NCBI GenBank assembly: GCA_028824555.1
Contig: JAPPDJ010000139.1
Location: 1-64,000, forward strand
DNA length: 64,000 nucleotides
From: Gammaproteobacteria bacterium
GTDB taxonomy: Bacteria > Pseudomonadota > Gammaproteobacteria > Pseudomonadales > Azotimanducaceae
Direction: 5' to 3'
The notes below the pieces were generated by a model that saw only the letters and a program-made list of their open reading frames with translations, had not been told where the DNA came from and did no database searches. Below are positions 28,067-37,249 of this stretch, piece by piece; positions within the stretch are counted from its first letter, which is position 1; each line of letters starts with the position of its first letter. The position numbers were made by a program, and so were the translations under genes.

Positions 28067-28447
28067 ATGACCGAGTCGGACAGCATCGCCAAGGCAGCAC
28101 GCATCACGCTCCTGGTTCAGGGGGGGCCGCGCGCCACCCGCGCCGATGCTGCCGCCCTCGCCTTCGCTCGCGCCGCGGTCCACTCCGGGGCGGTGGTACA
28201 CAGGGTTTTCTTCTACAAGGACGCGATCTATGCGGCGAGTCGCTTCGCCCGTGACGAGGATGGCACCGCCGGGGCTTGGGCGAAGCTCGCGGACGAGCAC
28301 GGATTCGAGCTGGCCGTGTGCGTGGCGGCTGCGGAGCGGCGCGGCATTGTTGAGGACGAGTCCCTGGCGCAAGGCTTCGCGGTGGCAGGGCTTGGACAGA
28401 TGGTGGAGGCGATGGAGGCTTCCGACCGCGTGGTGACGTTCGGCTGA
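28067..28447 (+). CDS. tusD: Sulfurtransferase complex subunit TusD (DsrE family)
   Basis: SGAVVHRVFFYKDAIYAAS; first of four tightly packed tus genes. Confidence 0.88.
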   Translation: MTESDSIAKAARITLLVQGGPRATRADAAALAFARAAVHSGAVVHRVFFYKDAIYAASRFARDEDGTAGAWAKLADEHGFELAVCVAAAERRGIVEDESLAQGFAVAGLGQMVEAMEASDRVVTFG

Positions 28448-28776
28448 TGAAGAGCGTGCTCTATCTCGTCCGGCGCCCGCCGGGGCCGCTGGCGGACGAA
28501 ACGACGGACCTGATGCTGGTTTCCGGCGTCTTCGAGCAGGCGACTGCGGTGGTGTTTGTGGACGATGGCGTGCTGCAGCTCGCTGGCCTCGACGCGCGGC
28601 AGTCTCCGCTCAAGGCGCTGCCGACCTATGAGGTTGAGTCGCTGTACGCGGATGGGGAGAGCCTTGCCGAGCGCGGCATCAGCCTCGATGCGGTTGCTCC
28701 CTTGGCGGTGACATCGATTGGCCCGCCAGCGCTGAGGCAGTTGATCGCCAGCCACGACATTGTGTTGACGGACTGA
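28447..28776 (+). CDS. tusC: Sulfurtransferase complex subunit TusC (DsrF family)
   Basis: LVRRPPGPLADETTDLMLVSGVFEQATAVVFVDDGVLQLA; overlaps tusD stop. Confidence 0.85.
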   Translation: MKSVLYLVRRPPGPLADETTDLMLVSGVFEQATAVVFVDDGVLQLAGLDARQSPLKALPTYEVESLYADGESLAERGISLDAVAPLAVTSIGPPALRQLIASHDIVLTD

Positions 28777-28782
28777 CGCGCC

Positions 28783-29037
28783 GTGGCCGTTTTGCATGTT
28801 GTTGCCAACCCTCGAGCGATCGCGTCATGTTTGCGCGCCCACGCGACCGGGGACGCGATCCTCCTGATCGGCGACGGCGTTTTTGGCGTCGGCTCGGTGC
28901 CAGAGGAGCATGGTCCTTGGGTGTTGGCCGAGGATGCGGTCGAGCGCGGTGTTGGCTTCCCGGCAGACGCCGAAGCCGACTACGCGAAGTTCGTCGCCTT
29001 GGTGCTGGAAACCGCCTCGAGCGTCACGTGGTCGTGA
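28783..29037 (+). CDS. tusB: Sulfurtransferase complex subunit TusB (DsrH family)
   Basis: ATGDAILLIGDGVFGV; position between tusC and tusE. Confidence 0.8.
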   Translation: MAVLHVVANPRAIASCLRAHATGDAILLIGDGVFGVGSVPEEHGPWVLAEDAVERGVGFPADAEADYAKFVALVLETASSVTWS

Positions 29038-29366
29038 GTGCCGCGAGGCCGGAACTGGACGCGGACGGGCATCTGGCGGACGCTTCCGAGTGGTCGCCGG
29101 CGTTGGCGCAGGAGTTCGCCGCCGAAGCCAACATCCGCTTGACGCCAGACCACCATGCCGTGATCAAGGCGGTGCGCGTCTTCCACGCAGAAACCGGCCT
29201 CGCTCCCCCGATGCGCCCACTCGTGCGCCTGGTGCGCGAACGGCTGGGGCCAAGGCTCGGCTCCAGCATCGCGCTCATGCGACTGTTCCCGTCCCGTCGC
29301 CCAAACGGCACGCCGCGCTCTGTGGCGCGTATCGCCGGCCTGCCCTGCCCCGAAGGTTGCCGCTGA
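29034..29366 (+). CDS. tusE: TusE/DsrC family sulfur relay protein
   Basis: LDADGHLADASEWSPALAQEFAAEANIRLTPDHHAVIKAVRVFHAETGLAPPMRPLVRLVRERLG, penultimate Cys; GTGA overlap start. Confidence 0.87.
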   Translation: MSAARPELDADGHLADASEWSPALAQEFAAEANIRLTPDHHAVIKAVRVFHAETGLAPPMRPLVRLVRERLGPRLGSSIALMRLFPSRRPNGTPRSVARIAGLPCPEGCR

Positions 29367-29594
29367 GGACGCGTGCGCGAGCGACAACTCTCGAAGCGGG
29401 CACTAGGCTTTCTCGGAACTACGACCCAAAATCACCGGCATCGAATGCCACTGCCCTAGCCCTCCCCTTCCTCCGGGAGCTCCAGTAGCCGCTCGCCGCG
29501 CCATACGCCAACGACACGAACGAGGTTTGGCTCGGTTCGATTCATGTATCCCGCCCTATGGAATGACCCCTCCCCCAAAGCCGGAGGGCCGCCT

Positions 29595-30956
29595 CTACTG
29601 CGTCCCTTTGCTTCTTGCGTGGCTTACGACCTCACCGATGATGGTGATGGCCGGGGCCGACAGCGGGATTTCCTTAGTGGCATCAGCCAGTTCGCCGATT
29701 GTGGCCAAGTGCGTTTTCTGTTGCGGCAGGGTGGCGCGGGCGACTACAGCGGCGGGGGTTTCGGGCGGTGCGCCGTGGGCGATGAGCTGGGTGCAGAGGG
29801 CGGGCAAGGCTTCGAGGCCCATGTAAACCGCGAGGGTTTGCGCTGGGGCGGCGAGTTCAGGCCAGTCCAGATTGAATTCGCCGCCGGTGCGGTGGCCGGT
29901 GACGAAGCGCACCGAGTGGGCGACGTCCCGATGGGTGAGAGGGATGCCGGCGTAGGCCGCGCAGCCCAAGGCGGCGGTGATGCCGGGCACCACCTCGAAT
30001 GGAATCCCGGCTTCGGTCAGCGCTTGCGTCTCTTCTCCGCCTCGGCCGAAGATGAATGGGTCCCCGCCCTTCAGGCGCACCACGCGGTGGCCAGCAGTTG
30101 CCTCCTTCACAAGCATCTCGTTGATGGCCTGCTGGCGGGTGCCGGGGAACGCCCGCCGCTTGCCGACGTGGACCTTGCGGGCGTCGCGACGACAGCGGGT
30201 CAGGATGTCCACGCCCACCAGATTGTCGTAGAGCACTACATCGGCCCGTTGCAGGCAGTGCAGGGCCTTGAGGGTCAAGAGGTCCGCATCGCCCGGCCCC
30301 GCACCGACGAGCGAGACCATGCCGACGGGTGGCCCGGCGCCGGCAAGTTCCTCGTCCAACAGGGCGTCTGCACCTTCGATGTCGCCACGAGCGAGGAGGT
30401 TCGGCAACCGGCCATCGAGAACGCGATCCCAGAATCGCTGTCGTTCGGCCACCGAGCCGAGGGCGGCGCGGATTCGCGAGCGCTTTGCCGAGAGGTAATC
30501 CGCCAGCGTGCCGACGCCCGCCGGCAGCGTGGCCTCGATCCGCTCTCGCAGCCGGCGTGCCAAGGTGGGCGATGCACCGCCCGTGCTGACGGCAACGGTT
30601 ATCGATCCACGATCCACGAGCGCAGGGAACAGCGCATTGGAGAGGGCCGGAGAATCGACACAGTTGACGAGCGTGTTGCGTGCCTGGCAGGCGCGGCTGA
30701 CGAAATCGTTGACTTCCGGGATTCCCGTTGCTGCAACGACGAGGAGGTGGCCGTCGCAATCGGATTCCTGCACGCGGCGGCGTTCCACTCGCACCTCGCG
30801 TTCCGCGCAATATGCTGCCGTGTCGGGGTGCATCGTCGGCGCGACGACCGAGACCCGGGCACCGGCGCCGACGAGAAGCTCGATCTTGCGCAAAGCGACC
30901 GGCCCAGCACCCACCACCAAGCAGGGCCGGTCCGTGAGGTCCAAAGCCAGCGGCAA
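29595..30956 (-). CDS. cysG: Siroheme synthase (multifunctional)
   Basis: CLVVGAGPVALRKIELLVGAGA (Met8 domain) plus VSLVGAGPGDADLLTLKAL, RLKGGDPFIFGRGGEE (SUMT). Confidence 0.96.
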   Translation of the reverse strand: MPLALDLTDRPCLVVGAGPVALRKIELLVGAGARVSVVAPTMHPDTAAYCAEREVRVERRRVQESDCDGHLLVVAATGIPEVNDFVSRACQARNTLVNCVDSPALSNALFPALVDRGSITVAVSTGGASPTLARRLRERIEATLPAGVGTLADYLSAKRSRIRAALGSVAERQRFWDRVLDGRLPNLLARGDIEGADALLDEELAGAGPPVGMVSLVGAGPGDADLLTLKALHCLQRADVVLYDNLVGVDILTRCRRDARKVHVGKRRAFPGTRQQAINEMLVKEATAGHRVVRLKGGDPFIFGRGGEETQALTEAGIPFEVVPGITAALGCAAYAGIPLTHRDVAHSVRFVTGHRTGGEFNLDWPELAAPAQTLAVYMGLEALPALCTQLIAHGAPPETPAAVVARATLPQQKTHLATIGELADATKEIPLSAPAITIIGEVVSHARSKGTQ

Positions 30957-31082
30957 TGTGTCCGTTGGTTGCTCCCATGCGCTTGCGCCTTAGGGAATGG
31001 CGCGACGGCGTCATTCTAAGGCGCAAGCGCATAGGTAGGTGGAGGCTGGGCCAGGCGTCGAGCGCCAGCGAGGGGTTGGCGA

Positions 31083-32378
31083 CTAGGCGGCTTGGCCGTC
31101 GGTGCGTCCGCGCAGATCGAGTCGGGTGGTGCCGCCAAGATAGTCGCGCAGCGCGTCGGGCACATGCACCACGCCCTCGCCGTCCTGGCCATTCTCGAGT
31201 ACGGCAATCAGCGTTCGCCCCACTGCGAGGCCCGAGCCGTTGATCGTGTGGACGTACTCCACCGTTCCCCGCTCGCCCTCGCGATAGCGCGCCATCATGC
31301 GGCGGGCCTGGAAGTCGCGGAAGTTGCTGCACGAGGAAATCTCGCGGTAGCGGTTCTGGCCGGGCAGCCACACTTCGAGGTCCACCGTGCGGGCGGCAGA
31401 GAAGCCAAGATCGCCTCCGCACAGGAGCATGGTGCGGTATGGCAGTTCAAGCCGCTTCAACACCGCCTCTGCATGGGCTGTGAGTTCCTCCAACGCCTGC
31501 TCCGACTGCTCCGGCGCAACGATCTGCACGAGTTCCACTTTCTCGAACTGGTGCTGGCGAATGAGGCCGTGGGTGTCCTTGCCGTAGGACCCCGCCTCGC
31601 TGCGGAAGCAGGGGGTGTGGGCAACGAATTTGAGCGGCAGTTCGTCCTCGCCTAGGATGCTCTCGCGAACGAGGTTCGTGACCGGAACTTCCGCCGTGGG
31701 GATCAGGTACATGCCGTCCTGCCCCACCGCAAAGAGGTCGTCCTCGAACTTGGGCAACTGCCCCGTGCCGGTCATCGCGTCGCGGCCAACGATGTAGGGC
31801 ACATAGACCTCTTCGTAACCATGCTCCCCGGTATGCATGTCGAGCATGAACTGCGTGAGCGCGCGGTGCAGGCTCGCGACCGGCCCGCGCAGCACGGAGA
31901 ACCGCGCACCGGACATCCTCGCCGCCGCGGCCGTGTCGATTTGCGCGCCGCCAAGGGCGACGTGGTCGAGCGGATCGAAGTTGAATGCCGACGGCTCGCC
32001 CCAGCGACCGAGTTCGGCGTTGGCGCTCTCGTCCTCACCGGCGGGAACGTCGCCGTCGGGAACATTGGGCACAGCCAACGCGAAGTCAGCAAGCTCTGCC
32101 TGCGCCGCCTCCGCCCGCACCTTGACGGCGTCCAGTGCGCTGCCGAGCTCCCCCACCGCCGCCACCAGTGGCGCGATGTCCTCGCCAGCGGCTTTCGCCT
32201 TGCCGATCCGCCTCGAGGCGATGTTGCGTTCGTGCTGGAGGCGTTCTGTTTCGGTCTGGAACCGTCGGCGGCGTTCCTCAATCTCGCGGAATCGCGCAAC
32301 GTCCAGCGCAAAGCCGCGCACCGCGAGCCGTTCGGCAATCGCATCGATGTCGCGTCTGAGGAGCCGAAGATCGATCAC
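31083..32378 (-). CDS. serS: Seryl-tRNA synthetase
   Basis: N-terminal coiled coil; [59 protein letters not shown] start inferred. Confidence 0.97.
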   Translation of the reverse strand: MIDLRLLRRDIDAIAERLAVRGFALDVARFREIEERRRRFQTETERLQHERNIASRRIGKAKAAGEDIAPLVAAVGELGSALDAVKVRAEAAQAELADFALAVPNVPDGDVPAGEDESANAELGRWGEPSAFNFDPLDHVALGGAQIDTAAAARMSGARFSVLRGPVASLHRALTQFMLDMHTGEHGYEEVYVPYIVGRDAMTGTGQLPKFEDDLFAVGQDGMYLIPTAEVPVTNLVRESILGEDELPLKFVAHTPCFRSEAGSYGKDTHGLIRQHQFEKVELVQIVAPEQSEQALEELTAHAEAVLKRLELPYRTMLLCGGDLGFSAARTVDLEVWLPGQNRYREISSCSNFRDFQARRMMARYREGERGTVEYVHTINGSGLAVGRTLIAVLENGQDGEGVVHVPDALRDYLGGTTRLDLRGRTDGQAA

Positions 32379-32788
32379 GACCAGATGCCTGCAAGGCGAT
32401 GCCCCAAGGCCGCGGCGGCGATGCACAGAACCGCCGTGGCGCCAGCATAGAGCGCCGCCAATGCCATGCGGCCATGCGCCGCAAGGTTGAGCACGTCCAT
32501 CGAAAACGCGGAGAAGGTGGTGAACGCGCCGAGCACCCCAACCACGAGGAAGGGGCGCCCGAAGGAGTCAAACCAAGGGCTGCCCGCCAAAGATGCCACG
32601 AGCACCCCGATGGCGAGGCAGCCGGCGACGTTCACAGTGAGGGTGCCCCAGGAGAACGCGTGTGCCGCAGAACCCGGCAGCAAGGCCACCAGCACGAAGC
32701 GCGCCACCGCACCGATGGCGCCGCCGGCAGCAACCCAGGGGAGAGCCGCCAGCAGCCCTTGTGAGCCTTGGGCGAACGCTGCGCTCAA
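32375..32788 (-). CDS. crcB: CrcB/Fluc-type fluoride channel
   Basis: [46 protein letters not shown] overlap with the upstream ACAD stop. Confidence 0.92.
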   Translation of the reverse strand: MSAAFAQGSQGLLAALPWVAAGGAIGAVARFVLVALLPGSAAHAFSWGTLTVNVAGCLAIGVLVASLAGSPWFDSFGRPFLVVGVLGAFTTFSAFSMDVLNLAAHGRMALAALYAGATAVLCIAAAALGHRLAGIWS

Positions 32789-34059
32789 TTGCGCCCCACG
32801 TCGGGGTCGTACTTGCGCAGTTCCGCGCGGCCCACCACGAGGTGATGCACTTCGTCTGGCCCGTCGGCGATGCGCAAGGTTCGCTGCCCTGTGTACATGC
32901 CCGCCAGCGGCGTCCACTGCGACACGCCGGTCGCGCCGTGGATCTGGATCGCCTGATCGATGATCTGGCAGACCCGCTCGGGCACCATCGCCTTCACCAT
33001 GTGCACCCAAACCCGCGCTTCCTGATTGCCGAGGACATCCATCGCCTTGGCGGCTTTCAGCACCATCAGGCGCATGGCCTCGATCTCGATGCGGGCGCGG
33101 GAAATGACTTCGAGGTTCTTGCCGAGCTGGGCGATCGGCCGACCGAAAGCTTCCCGTGACATGCCGCGCCGCACCATGAGGTCAAGCGCGCGTTCCGCCT
33201 GCCCCACCGACCGCATGCAGTGGTGGATGCGGCCCGGCCCCAGCCGGCCTTGGGAAATCTCGAAGCCGCGGCCTTCGCCGAGGATCATGTTCTCCTTCGG
33301 CACCCGGCAGTTCTCGAATTTGATGTGCATGTGGCCGTGTGGGGCGTCGTCGTGGCCGAACACGGTCATCGGTTCGATGATGTTGACGCCGGGATTGTCG
33401 CGGGGCACCAGAATCTGGCTCTGCTGACGGTGGCGCGGGGCGGTGGGATCCGTCTGCACCATGGTGATCATGATCTTGCAGCGGGGATCGCCGGCGCCGG
33501 AAATGTAGAACTTCTCGCCGTTGAGCACCCATTCGTCGCCGTCGAGACGGGCTTGGGTGGCGATTTGCTTTGCATCCGACGAGGCAAGGTTCGGCTCCGT
33601 CATCGCGTAGGCCGAGCGGATTTCGCCGTTCAGGAGGGGCTTCAGCCACTTCTCCTTTTGTTCGGGGGTGCCGTAGCGTTCGAGCACCTCCATGTTGCCG
33701 GTGTCCGGGGCGCTGCAGTTGAGGCACTCGGAGGCAATCGGGTTCTTGCCGAGTTCGGCGGCAATAAACGCATAGTCGAGGTTCTTGAGGCCTTCGCCGG
33801 TGTCGGCGTCCGGCAGGAAGAAGTTCCACAGGCCGTTGGATTTGGCCTTGTTCTTCAGCCCGCCCAAGATGTCCTCCTGGCGCGGCGAAAGGCTCCAGCG
33901 GTCACCGTGCTCGCCAGCGGCCTCTTGATAGGCTGGCGTCTGTGGCTCGATTTCGGTATCGATGAAGTTCTTGACGGCGAGATAGAGGGGCTCCACCTCG
34001 TTGCTCATCACCAGATTGTTGAGGTCGCTTTGCAGATCCGCCACGGCTGCTTCGGCCAT
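32785..34059 (-). CDS. Acyl-CoA dehydrogenase
   Basis: YAMTEPNLASSDAKQIATQARLDGDEWVLNGEKFYISGA, QIHGATGVSQWTPLA. Confidence 0.94.
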   Translation of the reverse strand: MAEAAVADLQSDLNNLVMSNEVEPLYLAVKNFIDTEIEPQTPAYQEAAGEHGDRWSLSPRQEDILGGLKNKAKSNGLWNFFLPDADTGEGLKNLDYAFIAAELGKNPIASECLNCSAPDTGNMEVLERYGTPEQKEKWLKPLLNGEIRSAYAMTEPNLASSDAKQIATQARLDGDEWVLNGEKFYISGAGDPRCKIMITMVQTDPTAPRHRQQSQILVPRDNPGVNIIEPMTVFGHDDAPHGHMHIKFENCRVPKENMILGEGRGFEISQGRLGPGRIHHCMRSVGQAERALDLMVRRGMSREAFGRPIAQLGKNLEVISRARIEIEAMRLMVLKAAKAMDVLGNQEARVWVHMVKAMVPERVCQIIDQAIQIHGATGVSQWTPLAGMYTGQRTLRIADGPDEVHHLVVGRAELRKYDPDVGRN

Positions 34060-34152
34060 CGGTTCCCCCTTCGTGGTCGCTTGGCTTTAGGTTTGACGCG
34101 AAAGCGGCGTATTCTAGCGGGTTTCCCGGCGCGCAAGGCACCGCCTACACCC

Positions 34153-35448
34153 ATGCCAACCGATCTTGCTCATGCCGTTGCAGCCGAAGTGCGGGCAGTT
34201 CCGCGCCTGCCCGCCGGCTTCGACGTTCGGCTTGCACTGCCTGGCAGCAAGTCGATCGCGCTGCGCCAGCTCTTGATTGCATCGCTGGCGCCAGTGCCGA
34301 CGCGGCTGACCGGCATTCCCCGCTGCGACGATGTGGACGCGATGCTCGATGCCGTGGGTCGGCTCGGCGGAACCGTCGAACGCGACGGTGACGGTGCGTT
34401 GATCTCGCCGCCGCCACGAACGCACCGAGACGTGTCGCTGCACCTCGGCATGAGCGGTGTGTCGCTGCGGTTCCTGATCGCTCGCGCCGCGCTCAACGCG
34501 GGTTCGACACAAATCGGCGGGCATCCGCAGCTTTCGCGGCGGCCGAACGGGGACTTGCTCGATGCGCTTCGGCACCTCGGCTGTCAGGTGTCGGCGGGCG
34601 ACGACGGCTTTGCCCCGGTGACCGTGCGGGGGCCTTCGCGCCTGGGTGCCGAGACGAAGCTCCGCACGTCTGTCAGCAGCCAGTTTCTTTCTGCCCTGCT
34701 GCTGTCTGCGCCGGCGTTTCCCGAAGGACTGACGATCCATCTCGAGGATGAACGCGCAAGCGCGTCCTATGTGGCACTGACGACGGCGGAGATGGCGCGG
34801 CGCGGTGTCGAGGTGCTCGCGCCGGACGATCGCACGTTGGTGGTGCCGCCGGCGCACTACACCGGGGGCGACGCCAGCATCGAGGGCGATGCGAGCGCAG
34901 CCACCTATCACGCCGCGCTCGCAACACTGCATGGCGGGACGGTGACGCTCACCAACCTCGGCGAATCCACCGTGCAGGGCGACTACGCCTTCATCGGCCT
35001 TTGCGAACGCCTCGGTGCAACGATTCGTCGCGAGTCCGATCAGGTATGCGTTCACGGCGCCAAGGTGCTCCGCCCACTAGGGAACATTGACATGAGCAAC
35101 ATGCCCGACGCGGCACCGACGCTCATGGCCATGGCGCCATTCCTGCCCACGCCCACCCGCATCACCGGCCTCGCAACCCTCCGCATCAAGGAGTGCGACC
35201 GCATCGCCGCCGGCTGCACGGAACTCCGGCGCGCCGGCGTTACCGTGGAAGAGTTCGAAGACGCCATGACCGTCCATCCCGCAAGCGAACTCCGCCCTGC
35301 CTGCTTCGCCACCTACGAAGACCACCGCATGGCCATGTCCATGTCGGTCCTCGCCAGCCGAATCGGCGCCTGCCAAATCGAGGACCCAGCCTGCGTAGCC
35401 AAGACCTACGCCGACTACTGGGACGATTTCGAGCGTTACACCCCGTAG
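34153..35448 (+). CDS. aroA: 3-phosphoshikimate 1-carboxyvinyltransferase
   Basis: LPGSKSIALRQLLIASLA, HLGMSGVSLRFLIARAAL, LRIKECDRIAAGCTELRRAGV, YEDHRMAMSMSVL. Confidence 0.95.
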   Translation: MPTDLAHAVAAEVRAVPRLPAGFDVRLALPGSKSIALRQLLIASLAPVPTRLTGIPRCDDVDAMLDAVGRLGGTVERDGDGALISPPPRTHRDVSLHLGMSGVSLRFLIARAALNAGSTQIGGHPQLSRRPNGDLLDALRHLGCQVSAGDDGFAPVTVRGPSRLGAETKLRTSVSSQFLSALLLSAPAFPEGLTIHLEDERASASYVALTTAEMARRGVEVLAPDDRTLVVPPAHYTGGDASIEGDASAATYHAALATLHGGTVTLTNLGESTVQGDYAFIGLCERLGATIRRESDQVCVHGAKVLRPLGNIDMSNMPDAAPTLMAMAPFLPTPTRITGLATLRIKECDRIAAGCTELRRAGVTVEEFEDAMTVHPASELRPACFATYEDHRMAMSMSVLASRIGACQIEDPACVAKTYADYWDDFERYTP

Positions 35449-35532
35449 GGGCGAGGCTTGTCCTCGCCCGTGTTGGTCAAGCCGATCCCCTGCATGACGC
35501 GAACGCAGGCGAGCACAAGGGTTGCCCCTACG
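35444..35532. repeat. Palindromic element R3 (89 bp)
   Basis: cgtaggggcgaggcttgtcctcgcc ... ggcgagcacaagggttgcccctacg. Confidence 0.7.
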
Positions 35533-35544
35533 ACTACCTCGCCG

Positions 35545-36375
35545 TCATCGGGCTGGCAGGGCTTCGTACACGAACTCTCCGTCAGACAGGAAGGGAACCG
35601 CATCCCCCCATCTGGTGCCATCGGTGGCGTGGATGGGTTCGGCGCTGTATTGGGTCAGGTACACGCGGCGTTGGCTTTGGGTGGTGTTGGGGGAGCTTCG
35701 GTGCAGGCTGGTGCTGGAGAAGACAGCGACGCTGCCGGCCGGGGCTTCGATGAGCACGCCCGGGTCGTTGCCTTCGTAGCCGATTAGGTCATTGGTGCCC
35801 TGCTCTTGGCGATGCGCGAAGACGTGGTTGCGCGAGCCGGCACGTTCGTGCGGAAGCACCGAGATGGTACCGTTGTCGGCGTTCACGTCGTCGAGGGCAC
35901 ACCAGCAGGTGAGGTAGGGCCGGTGGACGTTGCCGGGGTCGCGGAACTGGACGTAGCCGGAGTCTTGGTGCCAGGCGAACTTCATGCCGGGATCAGTGCC
36001 GTCGGCGCTCGCTGCGCCCTTCACCACCCATTGCTCGTTGAACAGGAACACGTCCGGGCCGAGGAAGGCGGTGGTGATCTCGCGCATCAGGTCGCCGAAG
36101 ATGAAACCGGGCAAGCGTTCGCTGTCGCGGTAGCGGCGGCTGATGAAGTAGCGCTTGCCGCGATGGGTGATGCCGAGCACATCGGTGCCGAGCTTGTCGA
36201 GGTGGCGATCCATGCGGGCGACAGAGGTGGCGCATTCGGCGCGCAGCATGGCGAGGTCCACGGCGTCGATCACAGACTCGAGAACGGTGAAGCCGCTCAG
36301 CTCGAACTCCTCGCGATGGCGGCGCCGGACCCGAGACGCGCTCTCGGCAACGCCCTCTTGCATGGTCGAATTCAC
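35545..36375 (-). CDS. Phytanoyl-CoA dioxygenase (PhyH) family protein
   Basis: FAWHQDSGYV (HxD), YLTCWCALDDVNADNGTISVLP, FSSTSLHRSSPNTTQSQRRVYLTQY. Confidence 0.9.
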   Translation of the reverse strand: MNSTMQEGVAESASRVRRRHREEFELSGFTVLESVIDAVDLAMLRAECATSVARMDRHLDKLGTDVLGITHRGKRYFISRRYRDSERLPGFIFGDLMREITTAFLGPDVFLFNEQWVVKGAASADGTDPGMKFAWHQDSGYVQFRDPGNVHRPYLTCWCALDDVNADNGTISVLPHERAGSRNHVFAHRQEQGTNDLIGYEGNDPGVLIEAPAGSVAVFSSTSLHRSSPNTTQSQRRVYLTQYSAEPIHATDGTRWGDAVPFLSDGEFVYEALPAR

Positions 36376-36571
36376 TTTAGGATTCCTTCACAACTTACTC
36401 TTTAAATTTTCTATTTCGTCCGTACAAATGGCGTCTGCACGTGCCGAGCGTCAGCCGTCACGGCAACCTGCTTGGCGCAAGAGGCCAACCCCCCCGCCAT
36501 TTGCTCACAACTTGCACGCGTCCTGCAAGCGCCGGCGACGCCCCGTACGCTGGCGCGTGTACACTGCCACC

Positions 36572-37249
36572 ATGCGCAAAGTTCTGGTTGTGGACGACGA
36601 CGCGCACATCCGCGATGTCGTGTGCTTTGCCCTCCGGCGCGAGGGGTTCGAGACCGTGGAGGCCGGCGACGGTCGCTCGGCGGTGACCGAGTTCGAGCGC
36701 AACGCACCAGATCTCGTGATCCTCGACATCCTCATGCCCGAGGCCGATGGTCTTGAGGTTTGCCGCACATTGCGCGCGGACAGCAACGTCCCGATCCTCT
36801 TCCTCTCGTCCAAGGACGCGGAGGTCGATCGCATCGTCGGGCTGGAAGTGGGAGGCGACGACTACATCACCAAGCCTTTCTCTCCGCGCGAGCTGGCGGC
36901 GCGGGTGAAGGCACAGTTCCGGCGCCAGGACGCACTTGCCTTCCCCGCCGCCGAGGCCGTGCAGTTCGGGCCGTTGCAGATGAATCTCGCGGAACGCACC
37001 GCCACCATTAACGGCGCGCCACTCTCGCTCACGCGCACCGAGTTCGGCCTGCTCGCCACCCTCGCCCGCCACCAAGGCCGGGTGCTGGACCGCGACGAAC
37101 TGGCAAGCGGCGCATATCCCGGCCATCGCGTGGTCAGCGACCGCACCATCGACAGCCACGTGCGCCGGCTGCGCGCGAAACTGCGGGAGGTGGGAGCGGA
37201 CCTTATCCAGACGGTTCACGGCGTGGGCTTTCGGCTCGCACATCCATGA
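36572..37249 (+). CDS. OmpR-family response regulator
   Basis: VLVVDDDAHIRDVV, DLVILDILMPEADGLEV, FLSSKD, C-terminal winged helix ending TVHGVGFRL. Confidence 0.93.
   Translation: MRKVLVVDDDAHIRDVVCFALRREGFETVEAGDGRSAVTEFERNAPDLVILDILMPEADGLEVCRTLRADSNVPILFLSSKDAEVDRIVGLEVGGDDYITKPFSPRELAARVKAQFRRQDALAFPAAEAVQFGPLQMNLAERTATINGAPLSLTRTEFGLLATLARHQGRVLDRDELASGAYPGHRVVSDRTIDSHVRRLRAKLREVGADLIQTVHGVGFRLAHP

Noticed and set aside
29400-29560. Possible small minus-strand gene remnant (MNRTEPNLVRVVGVWRGERLLELPEEGEG)
   Set aside because: Only 29 aa, no clear family, located in a convergent intergenic region.
33220-34152. 311-aa in-frame upstream extension of aroA
   Set aside because: Antisense to the acyl-CoA dehydrogenase; AroA motifs start after the ATG at 34153.
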